Part shown: positions 5,892 to 13,706 of the stretch, piece after piece
Layout: each line of letters starts with the position of its first letter
Numbering within the stretch: the stretch's first letter is position 1
Assembly: GCA_023415515.1 (NCBI GenBank)
Contig: JAEZKH010000358.1
Span: 1-17,133, forward strand
From: Actinomycetes bacterium
Lineage (GTDB): Bacteria; Actinomycetota; Actinomycetes; Mycobacteriales; Mycobacteriaceae
DNA length: 17,133 nucleotides
Reading direction: 5' to 3'
Translations under genes and position numbers: made by a program
The notes under the pieces: model-generated
Told to the model about the DNA's origin: nothing
The model's database searches: none
The model's input: the letters and a program-made list of their open reading frames with translations, nothing else

Positions 5892-8011
5892 CGAGCGGGC
5901 CCTAGGGGTGAGGCCAGGGCCCGCTCGACCATCTCCGACAACAGCGGCGCGAGCACCCCCGCGTACTCGGTCGTCACATGGTTGTCGTCGCGGTAGACCA
6001 ACGTGTTGCCGACGATCACCGGGCACCGCTGCGTCGTGCAGAACAGCTGCGACAGATCGAAGTATCGACCACCGCCCGCCGCCGTCGCCGCGGCCTCCGC
6101 AGCGATGCCGCCGTCATCGAGACCGTCAGCGCGTGACGGCGCGCAGGCCGCCGCGTCGTCCATGTGCGCCGACACGCACGTCGGCACCGTCGAATGCGGA
6201 TCCGCCACCGGCCCGAGCACCAAAACCTCTGCGCCCGTTCGTCGCAGCGTCTGCACCACAAGGGTGAGTTTGTCCAGCCAGTCCTTGTCGTAGCTCGTGA
6301 AGCCGAAGTCGGCGCCATAGCGACGCGACATGTCCAGCACGATCGCCTGCGGCCGCTCCCTGTACAGCCGCGCCATCACAGCGCCACGCCACTGGTCGCA
6401 CTCGGTGAACGCTCGGCCGAGGTAGGGACTGTTGGTGGGCAGGTCGAGAAACGGGCACAGCACCTTGCTCATCGTCTCCAGCCGCCAATGACGTTGCCGC
6501 GCCACCGGTTCGAGCGCCGGCTGCCACATCGCCGCATGCGAGTCGCCGACCAGCGCCACGGTCGTCGGCGAGGTGACGTCACCTGATGCGCACTCGGGTT
6601 GGGCCACGTCCTTCCACGACAGCACGCATCCGTTGACGAACACGTCCGGCTTCGCGATGGCATTCAGGCCCGGCGTCAGATTCGCCGGGACCGGGCCGCC
6701 CGCAGCCGATTTCGCGACGGCCGCCAGCACCTGATCGCGCACCGAGATCGGTGGCGGGGCCGCCGTGTCCGACGAGGCGGTTCGCTCAACCGGAGCGACC
6801 GGCGCCGCCGCCATCCCGTGGCCCACCGGAACAGGCCGCGCGACCATCAATGCCGTACACGTCGCCACCGCGACGGCCGTCAGGACACCGCCGACGGCCA
6901 GCCTCCGCCGCGCGGAGTCCTTCATCGACGGCGCGAACCGTGCCGGGTTCTCGATCGCGTACAGGGTCACGGCCGCCAGCGCGAACGACACCGTCGCCAT
7001 CGCCAGCCTGCCCGCGAGGCTGAGCGGCGCACCGAACACGATCGGCGCGAGCAGCAGTACCGGCCAGTGCCACAGGTACCACGAATACGACAGCCGCCCG
7101 ATGAACCCCATCACGGGCTTCGACAGAACCCGACCGACGCCGAGATCTGGTGTCGCACAGCCGGCCCCGATGATCAGCGCGGTTCCGAGCACCGGCAGCA
7201 ACGCCGCGGTACCCGGATACGGCGCGTCTTCGCCGATCTGCGTGCAGGTCACGACGATCAGCAGGAATCCGCCCCATCCCGCCACGGCGGCCGACGGCCC
7301 GGGCAGTCGCCGCCACGCGCCCGCGGTCAACGCCACCAACCCGCCGACGGCCAACTCCCACGCCCGCGTCGGAAGCGAGAAGAATGCCCACGACGGCCAG
7401 TTGTGCGTCCATGCCGTCGACACCGCGAACGACGCCGCCGCCAGCAACGCGAGCACGACGACGTACGGCCCGACCGAGCGCTCACCGGGCCAACCGCCGT
7501 CCCGTCGGGCCGACCGCGCCAGCAGCCATGCCGTGCCGATGATCAGTGCAGGCCACAGCAGGTAGAACTGCTCTTCGACGCCGAGGGACCAATAGTGCTG
7601 CAGCGGCGACGGCGGCGCGTCGGCGGCGAGGTAGTCGGTGCCCGCTATCGCGAACCGGTAGTTGCCGATGTACAGGGCGCTCGCGATCCCGTCGCCGATC
7701 ACGCGCCGCGCCTGCAGCGGCGGCAACAGCACCGCCGCCGCCGCGCACGTCACCACCAGGACCGTGACCGCCGCGGGCAGCAGTCGCCGCGCGCGCGCCC
7801 CGTAGAACCGGGCCAGTCGCACCGTCCCGGTGTCCGACGCCTCGCGCCACAGCAGCCCGGTGATCAGAAAGCCCGAGACGACGAAGAACACGTCGACCCC
7901 GATGAAGCCGCCGCCGACGCCGGGCACCCCGGCATGGAAGAGCACCACCGCGATGATCGCGACCGCCCGCAGCCCTTCGATGTCGGGCCGGAAGCGCTGT
8001 CGCGACGCCAT
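5888..8011 (-). CDS. membrane acyltransferase with C-terminal SGNH domain (OafA/YrhL type)
   Basis: The protein has 707 residues. The N-terminal acyltransferase-3 domain has about ten membrane helices. It starts RPDIEGLRAVAIIAVVLFHAG with the essential His26, followed by GVDVFFVVSGFLITGLLW and SLGVEEQFYLLWP. A Pro/Ala-rich linker leads to an extracytoplasmic SGNH esterase-like domain with GDSH (489-492, Ser491) and a C-terminal D-x-x-H pair (Asp675, His678 in YRDDNHVT). Proteins of this design move acyl groups, usually acetyl or succinyl, across the membrane onto surface glycans or lipids; the acceptor here is unknown. The ATG at 8011 lies close before the first helix. An in-frame GTG at 8065 with GGAG 11 bases upstream is an alternative that adds 18 residues. 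The stop codon overlaps that of the convergent gene in CTAG. The gene lies downstream of the esterase and glycosidase genes, with a 116-base gap. Confidence 0.9.
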   Translation of the reverse strand: MASRQRFRPDIEGLRAVAIIAVVLFHAGVPGVGGGFIGVDVFFVVSGFLITGLLWREASDTGTVRLARFYGARARRLLPAAVTVLVVTCAAAAVLLPPLQARRVIGDGIASALYIGNYRFAIAGTDYLAADAPPSPLQHYWSLGVEEQFYLLWPALIIGTAWLLARSARRDGGWPGERSVGPYVVVLALLAAASFAVSTAWTHNWPSWAFFSLPTRAWELAVGGLVALTAGAWRRLPGPSAAVAGWGGFLLIVVTCTQIGEDAPYPGTAALLPVLGTALIIGAGCATPDLGVGRVLSKPVMGFIGRLSYSWYLWHWPVLLLAPIVFGAPLSLAGRLAMATVSFALAAVTLYAIENPARFAPSMKDSARRRLAVGGVLTAVAVATCTALMVARPVPVGHGMAAAPVAPVERTASSDTAAPPPISVRDQVLAAVAKSAAGGPVPANLTPGLNAIAKPDVFVNGCVLSWKDVAQPECASGDVTSPTTVALVGDSHAAMWQPALEPVARQRHWRLETMSKVLCPFLDLPTNSPYLGRAFTECDQWRGAVMARLYRERPQAIVLDMSRRYGADFGFTSYDKDWLDKLTLVVQTLRRTGAEVLVLGPVADPHSTVPTCVSAHMDDAAACAPSRADGLDDGGIAAEAAATAAGGGRYFDLSQLFCTTQRCPVIVGNTLVYRDDNHVTTEYAGVLAPLLSEMVERALASPLGPAR
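5892..5927. terminator. bidirectional hairpin terminator between convergent genes
   Basis: A perfect 12-bp stem (arms 5892-5903 and 5916-5927, CGAGCGGGCCCT with its complement) encloses a 12-base loop. It begins directly after the stop of the plus-strand gene and covers the last ~12 codons of the minus-strand acyltransferase gene. There is no T-tract, as is common for mycobacterial hairpin terminators. Confidence 0.7.
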
Positions 8012-8127
8012 CGTCCGCCCGCTCGCTGGGGGTTCGCGTCGGGAAACAGGGTGGGGTGCTGTCACAACTCTGTTCACTCCAGCAACGATCGTCCCACGAC
8101 ACCCACACGTAACGCGGGATCGACTCG

Positions 8128-8976
8128 CTACCGCGCCAGCCAGGCCAACTCTCTGGGTAACTTCTCCTGCCAGGCCGCCACATCGTGGCCGCCGATGAAC
8201 GACACCCCGGACGGGGGTCTGCGCAACGACGCGACGAACTGCTTGGTGGCCTCGTAGAACCGGTCGTTGGCGCCGCAGTCGATGCGCAGCGGAATCTCCG
8301 ACAGCGCCGACGTCCCGTAGACCGAGTATGCGAACCAGTCGGCCGGACCGTCGAAGGCTCTCTCCTGTATCGCTTCGGCATAGTCGGTGAACAGGGCCGG
8401 GGCAACGGCACAGATCGCCGCCGTCCGCCGCGCGCCGAGTGCCCCGCCGAGCAGGAGCGCGCCGTAGCCACCCATCGACCATCCGATGAAGCTGACCCGC
8501 GACGTGTCGAGGCCCTTGGCCGCCAGCATCGGCAACAGTTCGCCAAGCACCATCGCGCCGGAGTCCTCACCCGTCACGCGTCGGTGCCACCAACCATTGC
8601 CGCCATCGACCGCCACCACCGCGAACGGCGGATAGCCCGCGCGCGCCAACTCGGCCAGGCCGGCTTCCACACCCATGGCCATGACGCCGTCGGCGGTCAT
8701 GTCGCGGCCGTGCAGTGCGATGACGGGGCGCAGCGGCCGGGTGAAGTGACCGGGCGGAAGTGCGATGGCCCACCTGGTCTCGACGCCGCCGCGCGCGGCC
8801 GATACGAACGAACCCGTCACCATCGTCGCGGTGGCCGTCGCCGACGAGGGCGTCGGCTGGTCCGGCGGTGCGCCCGATGCGGTCGCCAGGCCCAGTTGCA
8901 GTATCGGGTCGAACGCGCACGCTCCCGCGAGGCCGGCCCCCAGCCGCAGGACGGTGCGGCGCGTCAACTCGTGCAT
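8128..8976 (-). CDS. Tat-exported alpha/beta-hydrolase (putative esterase)
   Basis: The protein has 282 residues. The N-terminus TRRTVLRLGAGLAGACA has the twin-arginine pattern (Arg6-Arg7) and a hydrophobic stretch, so export by the Tat route is likely. A weak lipobox-like AGAC ends at Cys20. The catalytic domain fits the esterase D / antigen 85-like family (PF00756): VIALHGRDM, the elbow GWSMGG with Ser167, Asp238 in GANDRFYE and His264 in GGHDVAAW complete a triad. The ATG at 8976 is chosen because the Tat motif begins there. It is 7 bases after the stop of the upstream glycosidase gene, and no good ribosome site is seen, so translation may be coupled. A role in removing acyl groups from, or transferring them to, an envelope glycan is inferred from its neighbours. 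The substrate is unknown. Confidence 0.87.
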   Translation of the reverse strand: MHELTRRTVLRLGAGLAGACAFDPILQLGLATASGAPPDQPTPSSATATATMVTGSFVSAARGGVETRWAIALPPGHFTRPLRPVIALHGRDMTADGVMAMGVEAGLAELARAGYPPFAVVAVDGGNGWWHRRVTGEDSGAMVLGELLPMLAAKGLDTSRVSFIGWSMGGYGALLLGGALGARRTAAICAVAPALFTDYAEAIQERAFDGPADWFAYSVYGTSALSEIPLRIDCGANDRFYEATKQFVASLRRPPSGVSFIGGHDVAAWQEKLPRELAWLAR

Positions 8977-8983
8977 CGGCGGG

Positions 8984-10087
8984 TCAGGCGAACGCGAGCC
9001 AGCTGGGGAGCGCGCGCTCGCGGGAATCGCACAGCACCTGCCGGGTGTCGCAACTGCCCTTGGGAACGCCTGCGCCACTCCACATTCCGCCGGTGTCGCG
9101 CCTCAGCACGATCGCCGACGACCCGCCCCCGTCCAGCAGCACGGCGGTGTCGGAGCCGAGGCCGCGGAACAGGTCCTGGATCTGGTCGGGGGTGTAGCTG
9201 CCGCCCTGGAAGACATACAGCTGGTCGCTGGTGCGGTTGTAGGCGATCGCGGTGCGCGCGGCGCTGGGCCCCCCGTCGTTGAGCTGTCCGGTGTCGCCCG
9301 GTGCCAGCAGGCCGATGCCCGCGACCGCGACGAAGCGCGCGTTCTGGTCCAACAGCTTCTGGATCACCGGGGAGGCGGAGTCATAGTCCTGCGGCCCCTT
9401 GGGCATGACGACGTAGGGTGCGCCACCCGCGGGCAGAATCATGGTGGCCAGCGACGACCAGTGCTCATTGCCGCCGGACAGCCCCTGCTTGCCCGCGTAG
9501 GCCAGTGTGCCGGTCACGGCCGCGTTGGCTCTGCCTTGTCCGCGGGTGTTGTCGACGTACGCGCCGAGCGGCGAACTGCATTTCGTGTCGCGCCACGAGC
9601 CGCCCTTCTGACCGCGCACATCGAAGAAGTTCGCGTTGATCGCGATCGTCGGCTGGCCGAGTGCCTGCCACGCCTCCAGCGGCGCGTAGATCTCCGATGC
9701 CTGCCAGAGGCCCTCGCCCGTGCGCGCGCCAGGGTCGCGCTCACACCGGCCCTGGTAGCCCTGGTGGCTGTCGACCAGCAGCCGGGGCTGCAGTCGGCCG
9801 GAGGCGTTCTTGATCGTCATCAGGTGCCCGCCGCTGTTCATCTCGTACCAGCCGCCGCCGGCGTTGAGCATCGGGGCGGGGTGCCTGTCGCCGAAGTTGT
9901 AGACCAGATAGGACCCGCGGGTATTGGCGATCGCACCGGCGAGCAGGCTGCGGCCGTCGGCCCGCGCGACGGGCGCGGCCGTCGCCGACAAACCCGCACA
10001 CAGCGTCAGCGCGGCGGCGCACGCAAGAAGCGCTCGGCTTCTGGCGCGCACAGCGAACCGCCGGCTGACTGCGGCACGTGTCGACAC
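8984..10087 (-). CDS. exported phosphodiester glycosidase family protein (NAGPA domain)
   Basis: The protein has 367 residues. The signal peptide has a basic start (RRFAVRARSR), a hydrophobic core (ALLACAAALTLCAGL) and a probable cleavage after ARA near residue 43. The body fits PF09992: AINANFFDV, the Arg-containing RTAIAYNR section, and the hallmark LLDGGGSS at 317-324, with Asp319 first in the DGGGSS core. The human relative, the mannose-6-phosphate uncovering enzyme, removes N-acetylglucosamine from a sugar phosphodiester. The bacterial members are thought to cut similar linkages in wall polymers. The GTG at 10087 has AAGGGG upstream at good spacing. It is the first gene of a minus-strand set with the esterase and acyltransferase. 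Two Cys near the C-terminus (SCDTRQVLCDS) may form a disulfide, consistent with an exported location. Confidence 0.88.
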   Translation of the reverse strand: MSTRAAVSRRFAVRARSRALLACAAALTLCAGLSATAAPVARADGRSLLAGAIANTRGSYLVYNFGDRHPAPMLNAGGGWYEMNSGGHLMTIKNASGRLQPRLLVDSHQGYQGRCERDPGARTGEGLWQASEIYAPLEAWQALGQPTIAINANFFDVRGQKGGSWRDTKCSSPLGAYVDNTRGQGRANAAVTGTLAYAGKQGLSGGNEHWSSLATMILPAGGAPYVVMPKGPQDYDSASPVIQKLLDQNARFVAVAGIGLLAPGDTGQLNDGGPSAARTAIAYNRTSDQLYVFQGGSYTPDQIQDLFRGLGSDTAVLLDGGGSSAIVLRRDTGGMWSGAGVPKGSCDTRQVLCDSRERALPSWLAFA

Positions 10088-10130
10088 GACTGCCCCTTGC
10101 GCAAAAGACCTGAATACAAGACAACATTCA

Positions 10131-10151
10131 TCACACCAACCTCACAGTCAA
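10131..10151. promoter_or_regulatory. possible PhoP box overlapping a TTGACT -35 element
   Basis: TCACACC-N4-TCACAGT (10131-10148) has the 7-4-7 direct-repeat layout of the M. tuberculosis PhoP box (TCACAGC-N4-TCACAGC), with one mismatch in each repeat. On the minus strand, TTGACT (10151-10146) overlaps the second repeat and could be a -35 element for the glycosidase gene. No clear -10 box was settled on. Confidence 0.35.
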
Positions 10152-10220
10152 CTTCAGTAACACCGTGGTCACGATTCGGTATCGGCTGCGAAAGGGGTGA
10201 ATTCTGCCGCTGAGCGGGTA

Positions 10221-10238
10221 GTCCGATTCAGGTCGGAC
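10221..10238. promoter_or_regulatory. palindrome GTCCGA-N6-TCGGAC before the YeaQ-like gene
   Basis: Perfect 6-base arms lie around TTCAGG, ending 6 bases before the ribosome site (GGAAAGGGG, 10244-10252). It could be an operator, or a leader hairpin that controls access to the ribosome site. Confidence 0.4.
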
Positions 10239-10258
10239 ACCTCGGAAAGGGGCGGACA

Positions 10259-10546
10259 ATGATCGGAACCATCATCAGCGCGCTGATCGTCGGCTTGATC
10301 GTCGGCGCGCTCGCGCGGCTCATCATGCCCGGCAAGCAGAACATCGGCGTGATCATGACCATCGTGCTCGGCGCGCTCGGTTCGCTGATCGGCTCGTGGC
10401 TGACCTACCAGTTCGGCTACCACAATTCCAACGGCGGCTGGGAGGTCATCCCGTTCCTCGTCGGAATCGTCGTCGCGATCGTCCTGATCGCGATCTACGT
10501 GGCCGTCACGGGACGCCGGGGTACCAAGACTCCGATGACGCGCTAA
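10259..10546 (+). CDS. GlsB/YeaQ/YmgE family small membrane protein
   Basis: This 95-residue protein has three predicted membrane helices. It starts MIGTIISALIVGLIVGALARLIMPG, followed by GVIMTIVLGALGSLIGSWL and a third helix IPFLVGIVVAIVLIAIYVAV. The GALARLIMPG and GxxGSxxG features place it in PF04226, named transglycosylase-associated although no such activity is proven. Members are often induced by stress. The ATG at 10259 has the strong site GGAAAGGGG 6 bases upstream. The stop overlaps the stop of the convergent lipoprotein gene in CTAA (10543-10546). It stands alone on the plus strand between two minus-strand sets. Confidence 0.92.
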   Translation: MIGTIISALIVGLIVGALARLIMPGKQNIGVIMTIVLGALGSLIGSWLTYQFGYHNSNGGWEVIPFLVGIVVAIVLIAIYVAVTGRRGTKTPMTR

Positions 10547-11847
10547 CGACCAGGGGGTGCCAGCCGGTAGACGGCGCCCGCGTAGTCGTCGGTGACGTAG
10601 ACGGCGCCGTCCGGTCCGGTCACCGCCGCGACCGGGCGTCCCCACCGCGAACCGTCGGCGGCCTGAAAACCGCCGACGAGTGTCTGTTGATCGCCGAGCG
10701 TTCCGTTGCGGTAGGGGAAGAACGACACCTCGGGCGCGCGCGGCGGCTGACGGTTCCACGAGCCGTGGATGCCGACCAGCGCGCCGTCGGTGTACGGCGC
10801 GGGTAACACGCCTTCGGTGAACGCGAGGCCCAGAGGTGCCGAATGGGCGCCCATGCTCTGTTCGACCGGCGGCAGCGCGGCGCAATCCATCCGGGACCCG
10901 TCACTGTTGGTCGACATGTCCCGGATGAACGCAAGGTCGGTCGGGCCTCCATCGGGATTGCAGTAGGGCCAACCCAATTCGCGGCCTGCAGTCAGCCGCG
11001 CCAGCGCTTCCGGCGGATGTTCGTTGACGTACTGCGGGTCGACGTCGCCGTTCTCGTCGGGTGCGTTGTCGCGATTGTTGACCGCCGTCCAGATCGAACC
11101 GTCCGGTGCGACGGCCAAACCGGTGCCGTTGCGCACACCGGTCGCGAACGGTTCGGCAGCGCCGCCGCCGGGCGGGATGCGCATGATCGTCGCGCGGGGA
11201 GGATCGGCAGTGCGGTCCTCGGCGGAGATGTTGCCAGTCGAACCGATCGAGAAGTACACCGCGCCGTCGGGACCCACGGCGACACTCTTCAGCGCGTGCG
11301 CGTAGGCGCCGTTGAGTTCGGGACTGCGCGCGTCGGGAAGGTCGGCGGCGACGATGCGCGGATTGACCGCGGCGCCGTCGATGAAGTCGTATGCGTCGAT
11401 CTGGTCGCTCTCGGCGACGTACAGCGTCGGCCCCGCCAACGCCATCCCGTGCGGTTGATCGAGCCCGTCGAGCAACGTCGACTGCTCGGGCGGCCCACCG
11501 GGTTTCGGTGCCAACTTCACGATCTGGCCGGTCGCGGGCAGGGATACCAGCAGGGCACCGTCGGGCGTCCAGGTCGCCAGCCGCGCTTTGGGAACCCGCG
11601 CCCACACCTCGATCGTCCAGCCCTCGGGAATCAACGCATGGCGCGGTTCGTCGAAGGGCGACTGGGCGAGGTCGCCGGGGACGTTCAGCGGCGTCGACAC
11701 GAGTGTCGGTGAGCCCGGGGCGGGCGAGGCAGGGGCCGTCGACGATGCCGACGACTGCTGCGGCGCGGCGTCGGTCGAACATCCCGCCAGCGCGAGAAGA
11801 CCGACGAGGCCGAGGGCGAACGGGCTACGTAGCGGCCAGCTCGGCAT
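10543..11847 (-). CDS. lipoprotein, PQQ-dependent sorbosone dehydrogenase-like beta-propeller
   Basis: The protein has 434 residues. The lipobox LAGC with Cys23 follows a short signal peptide, so it should be a lipoprotein anchored outside the membrane. The mature protein is a six-bladed propeller of the soluble glucose/sorbosone dehydrogenase type, with the markers GLDQPHGMAL, RNGTGLAVAPDGSIW, NNRDN, ELGWPYC, HSAPLG, GIHGSWNR, GRPVAAV and VTDDYAGAVYRL. Relatives oxidise sugars or related aldehydes with pyrroloquinoline quinone; whether this one binds PQQ is not shown. The ATG at 11847 lies inside the end of the pirin gene (23-base overlap), with GGGAG 5-6 bases upstream, so it is coupled to pirin and probably to sigG. 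Its stop overlaps that of the YeaQ-like gene. Confidence 0.88.
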   Translation of the reverse strand: MPSWPLRSPFALGLVGLLALAGCSTDAAPQQSSASSTAPASPAPGSPTLVSTPLNVPGDLAQSPFDEPRHALIPEGWTIEVWARVPKARLATWTPDGALLVSLPATGQIVKLAPKPGGPPEQSTLLDGLDQPHGMALAGPTLYVAESDQIDAYDFIDGAAVNPRIVAADLPDARSPELNGAYAHALKSVAVGPDGAVYFSIGSTGNISAEDRTADPPRATIMRIPPGGGAAEPFATGVRNGTGLAVAPDGSIWTAVNNRDNAPDENGDVDPQYVNEHPPEALARLTAGRELGWPYCNPDGGPTDLAFIRDMSTNSDGSRMDCAALPPVEQSMGAHSAPLGLAFTEGVLPAPYTDGALVGIHGSWNRQPPRAPEVSFFPYRNGTLGDQQTLVGGFQAADGSRWGRPVAAVTGPDGAVYVTDDYAGAVYRLAPPGR

Positions 11848-12547
11848 GCATCTCCCAGACGAGGATCTCCGACGGCTCCGACGCGGTGACCCGGCGACTG
11901 CCTGCGGCGGTCAATCGGGCCGCGTCGCCCGCGTGCAGGGGACCGGCGTCTTCGAGTGTCACGGCGCCGCTTGCGACGAACAGATGGACAAACGGTGCAT
12001 CCGGCAGGTCGACGACCCCACCGTCGGCCAACCGCGCCGCGTGCAACGCCGCGTTCTTGTTGTTGATGCCGACCGCCGCGTCGCCCATGCCCGACGCGAT
12101 CGTCGCGAGCCTGCCCGCCAGCAGGCTGTCGTCGACCTCGGCCTGCTGGTAGCCAGGCTCGATGCCTGTCTCATCGGGCACGACCCACATCTGCACGAAA
12201 TGCACACGCTCGCTTGATGATCCGTTCTTCTCCGAATGCAGCACACCGGTTCCCGCTGACATCCGCTGCGCGAGCCCCGGATAGATCACGCCCGAGTTGC
12301 CCATCGAGTCGCGGTGCTCGAGCGCGCCTTCCAGCACCCAGGTGACGATCTCCATGTCGCGGTGCGGGTGGGTGTCGAAGCCGGCGCCCGCGGCAACGAT
12401 GTCGTCGTTGTTGACCAGCAGCAGCCCGTGATGGGTGTTGTCGGGGTCGTAGTAGCCGGCGAACGAGAACGAGTGCTTGGAGTCGAGCCACTCCGTCGTG
12501 CTCGCGCCGCGATCAGCCGCGCGGCGGATGTCCACGGATGACGTCAT
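11825..12547 (-). CDS. pirin family protein
   Basis: This 240-residue bicupin matches the pirin family (PF02678, with the pirin C-terminal cupin). The metal site is visible as His60 and His62 in FDTHPHRDME, His104 and Glu106 in GVLHSEKNG. Other markers are the start HSFSFAGYYDP, the central GNSGVIYPGLAQRMSAGTG and FVQMWVVP. Some pirins have quercetinase activity; others act as redox-sensing regulators. The role here is unknown. It sits 40 bases downstream of sigG and overlaps the lipoprotein gene, the position Rv0181c has next to sigG in M. tuberculosis. The start ATG at 12547 is preceded by a TACCCT -10 box at leaderless distance. An in-frame GTG at 12535 is possible but less likely. Confidence 0.92.
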   Translation of the reverse strand: MTSSVDIRRAADRGASTTEWLDSKHSFSFAGYYDPDNTHHGLLLVNNDDIVAAGAGFDTHPHRDMEIVTWVLEGALEHRDSMGNSGVIYPGLAQRMSAGTGVLHSEKNGSSSERVHFVQMWVVPDETGIEPGYQQAEVDDSLLAGRLATIASGMGDAAVGINNKNAALHAARLADGGVVDLPDAPFVHLFVASGAVTLEDAGPLHAGDAARLTAAGSRRVTASEPSEILVWEMHAELAAT

Positions 12548-12554
12548 CCACCCC

Positions 12555-12560
12555 AGGGTA
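12555..12560 (-). promoter_or_regulatory. possible -10 box (TACCCT) for a leaderless pirin transcript
   Basis: On the minus strand TACCCT fits TANNNT and ends 7 bases before the pirin ATG. This would give a transcript beginning at or next to the start codon, in addition to read-through from sigG. GGGGTGG between them is too close to the ATG to be a good ribosome site. Confidence 0.35.
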
Positions 12561-12587
12561 GCGATCGGCAGCGACCACCCGCGGGGC

Positions 12588-13637
12588 TCACAGCGCGGAC
12601 GGCAGACCGAAACTCGCGAACAGACCGTCGCCGGCATGGAACGCCACCACGTGGGCGATGCCGCCGGGGCGCACGTCGAGCACGTGCAGTTGGAACTCCT
12701 CGTGGGCACCGGTCTCGCGGTTGAGCATGTACAGCGCCGCCGCGGGCTGGCCGTTGGCGGTGACGGCGGTGAAGCGGATATCGCCCGGCCCTTCTGCGGG
12801 GCAATGCGTTTTCGACAGTTCCACGATGTCGGCCGGTCCCTGATACCAGCTGTCGAACGGCGGCATCTCGAAGATCGCGTCGTCGGTGAAAAGCCGGACC
12901 AGCTTGGCCATGTCGTAGGACTCGAATGCGTCGATGTAGTCGGCGAGCTGGTCCTTGGCCGCCTGCGACTCAGGGGCGAGGGCCTCGCCGTCGTGCGTCG
13001 GCTGAACGGCGTCGAGTTGCGCGCGCGCCCGCTGCAGCAGGCTGTTGACCGCGGCCGTCGAGGCGCCGATCGCCTCACCGACCTCGGCGGCCTTCCACTG
13101 CAGCACCTCGCGCAGCACCAGCACCGCGCGCTGCCGCGCCGACAGATGCTGAAGGGCCGCGACGAACGCCAACCGGACGGACTCGCGGGACTCGACGATC
13201 ACCGACGGGTCGGACGGGTCTTCCTTCGGCGAGTCGGGCAACGGCTCCAGCCAGGTGATCTCGCGGTGCTCGGCGATGTCGCCCCTCGGGTCCGACGGGC
13301 CCTGCCCAAGCCCCGATGGCAGCGGGCGCCGCTGCCTGCCCTCGAGCGCGGTGAGGCTGGTGTTGGTCGCGATCCGGTACAGCCACGTCCGCACCGAGGA
13401 TCTGCCCTGGAAGTTCTTGTACGACTTCCACGCGCGCAGATAGGTGTCCTGAACCAGATCCTCGGCGTCGTGCACCGACCCGGTCATCCGGTAGCAGTGC
13501 GCCAGCAGTTCGCGCCGATAGCGCTGGGCGTCGGCGATGAAGGCATCTGCGGCGGCCGTTGAATCGTTCGAGTCAGCGGGTTCCAGGTCTTCTGCGAGCA
13601 CGCTCACTCCGACGAGCTTACGCAGCGGGTCGGACAT
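12588..13637 (-). CDS. sigG: ECF sigma factor SigG with C-terminal SnoaL-like domain
   Basis: The protein has 349 residues from the ATG at 13637. Region 2 spans about 40-105 (RRELLAHCYRMTGSVHDAED, then RTWLYRIATN). Region 4 spans about 150-208 (LSARQRAVLVLREVL, then GASTAAVNSLLQRARAQL). A SnoaL/NTF2-like domain follows (about 228-345), ending FHAGDGLFASFGLP. This order marks the SigG/SigJ type of ECF sigma factors, which have no dedicated anti-sigma gene and may be controlled through their own C-terminal domain. The sequence, the pirin downstream and the divergent lipase agree with sigG of M. tuberculosis. The start is uncertain: a GTG at 13601 has GGAG 5 bases upstream and would shorten it by 12 residues. 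The frame also extends further upstream, but that part overlaps the divergent lipase. In M. tuberculosis sigG responds to DNA damage; no matching promoter was found here. Confidence 0.9.
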   Translation of the reverse strand: MSDPLRKLVGVSVLAEDLEPADSNDSTAAADAFIADAQRYRRELLAHCYRMTGSVHDAEDLVQDTYLRAWKSYKNFQGRSSVRTWLYRIATNTSLTALEGRQRRPLPSGLGQGPSDPRGDIAEHREITWLEPLPDSPKEDPSDPSVIVESRESVRLAFVAALQHLSARQRAVLVLREVLQWKAAEVGEAIGASTAAVNSLLQRARAQLDAVQPTHDGEALAPESQAAKDQLADYIDAFESYDMAKLVRLFTDDAIFEMPPFDSWYQGPADIVELSKTHCPAEGPGDIRFTAVTANGQPAAALYMLNRETGAHEEFQLHVLDVRPGGIAHVVAFHAGDGLFASFGLPSAL

Positions 13638-13643
13638 GCCAGG

Positions 13644-13660
13644 CGCGGGAACGACCCGCG
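13644..13660. promoter_or_regulatory. hairpin CGCGGG-N5-CCCGCG next to the sigG start
   Basis: A perfect 6-bp GC stem with a 5-base loop ends 6 bases before the sigG ATG, in the gap shared with the divergent lipase gene. In sigG mRNA it would cover the region where ribosomes bind. No ribosome site is visible before that ATG. Confidence 0.4.
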
Positions 13661-13694
13661 ACAACTCGCACCGACCGGTTTCCAAGGGGTTGGC

Positions 13695-13700
13695 TAGTCT
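13695..13700 (+). promoter_or_regulatory. -10 box (TAGTCT) for a leaderless lipase transcript
   Basis: TAGTCT fits TANNNT and ends six bases before the ATG at 13707. The expected transcription start therefore falls on the A of the start codon. The only purine-rich stretch (AAGGGG, 13684-13689) is too far upstream to act as a ribosome site. Confidence 0.5.
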
Positions 13701-13706
13701 GCGCTG

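Noticed and set aside
6599..8257. 552-codon plus-strand open frame opposite the acyltransferase gene
   Set aside because: Arg/Gln-rich shadow product without any motif; the minus strand has the complete acyltransferase and SGNH motifs.
10170..10186. SigF-type promoter (GGTATC-like -10) for the YeaQ-like gene
   Set aside because: CGGTAT is present near 10180, but no GTTT-type -35 element occurs at suitable spacing.
8765..10213. 482-codon plus-strand frame opposite the glycosidase and esterase genes
   Set aside because: No domain is recognisable and it crosses the intergenic region and promoter area; it is a GC-driven shadow.
13657..13677. RecA-independent DNA-damage promoter motif (TTGTCRGTG-N8-TANNNT) for sigG
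   Set aside because: Two partial matches to the first half exist on the minus strand (13677-13669 and 13665-13657), but neither has a TANNNT box at the required spacing.
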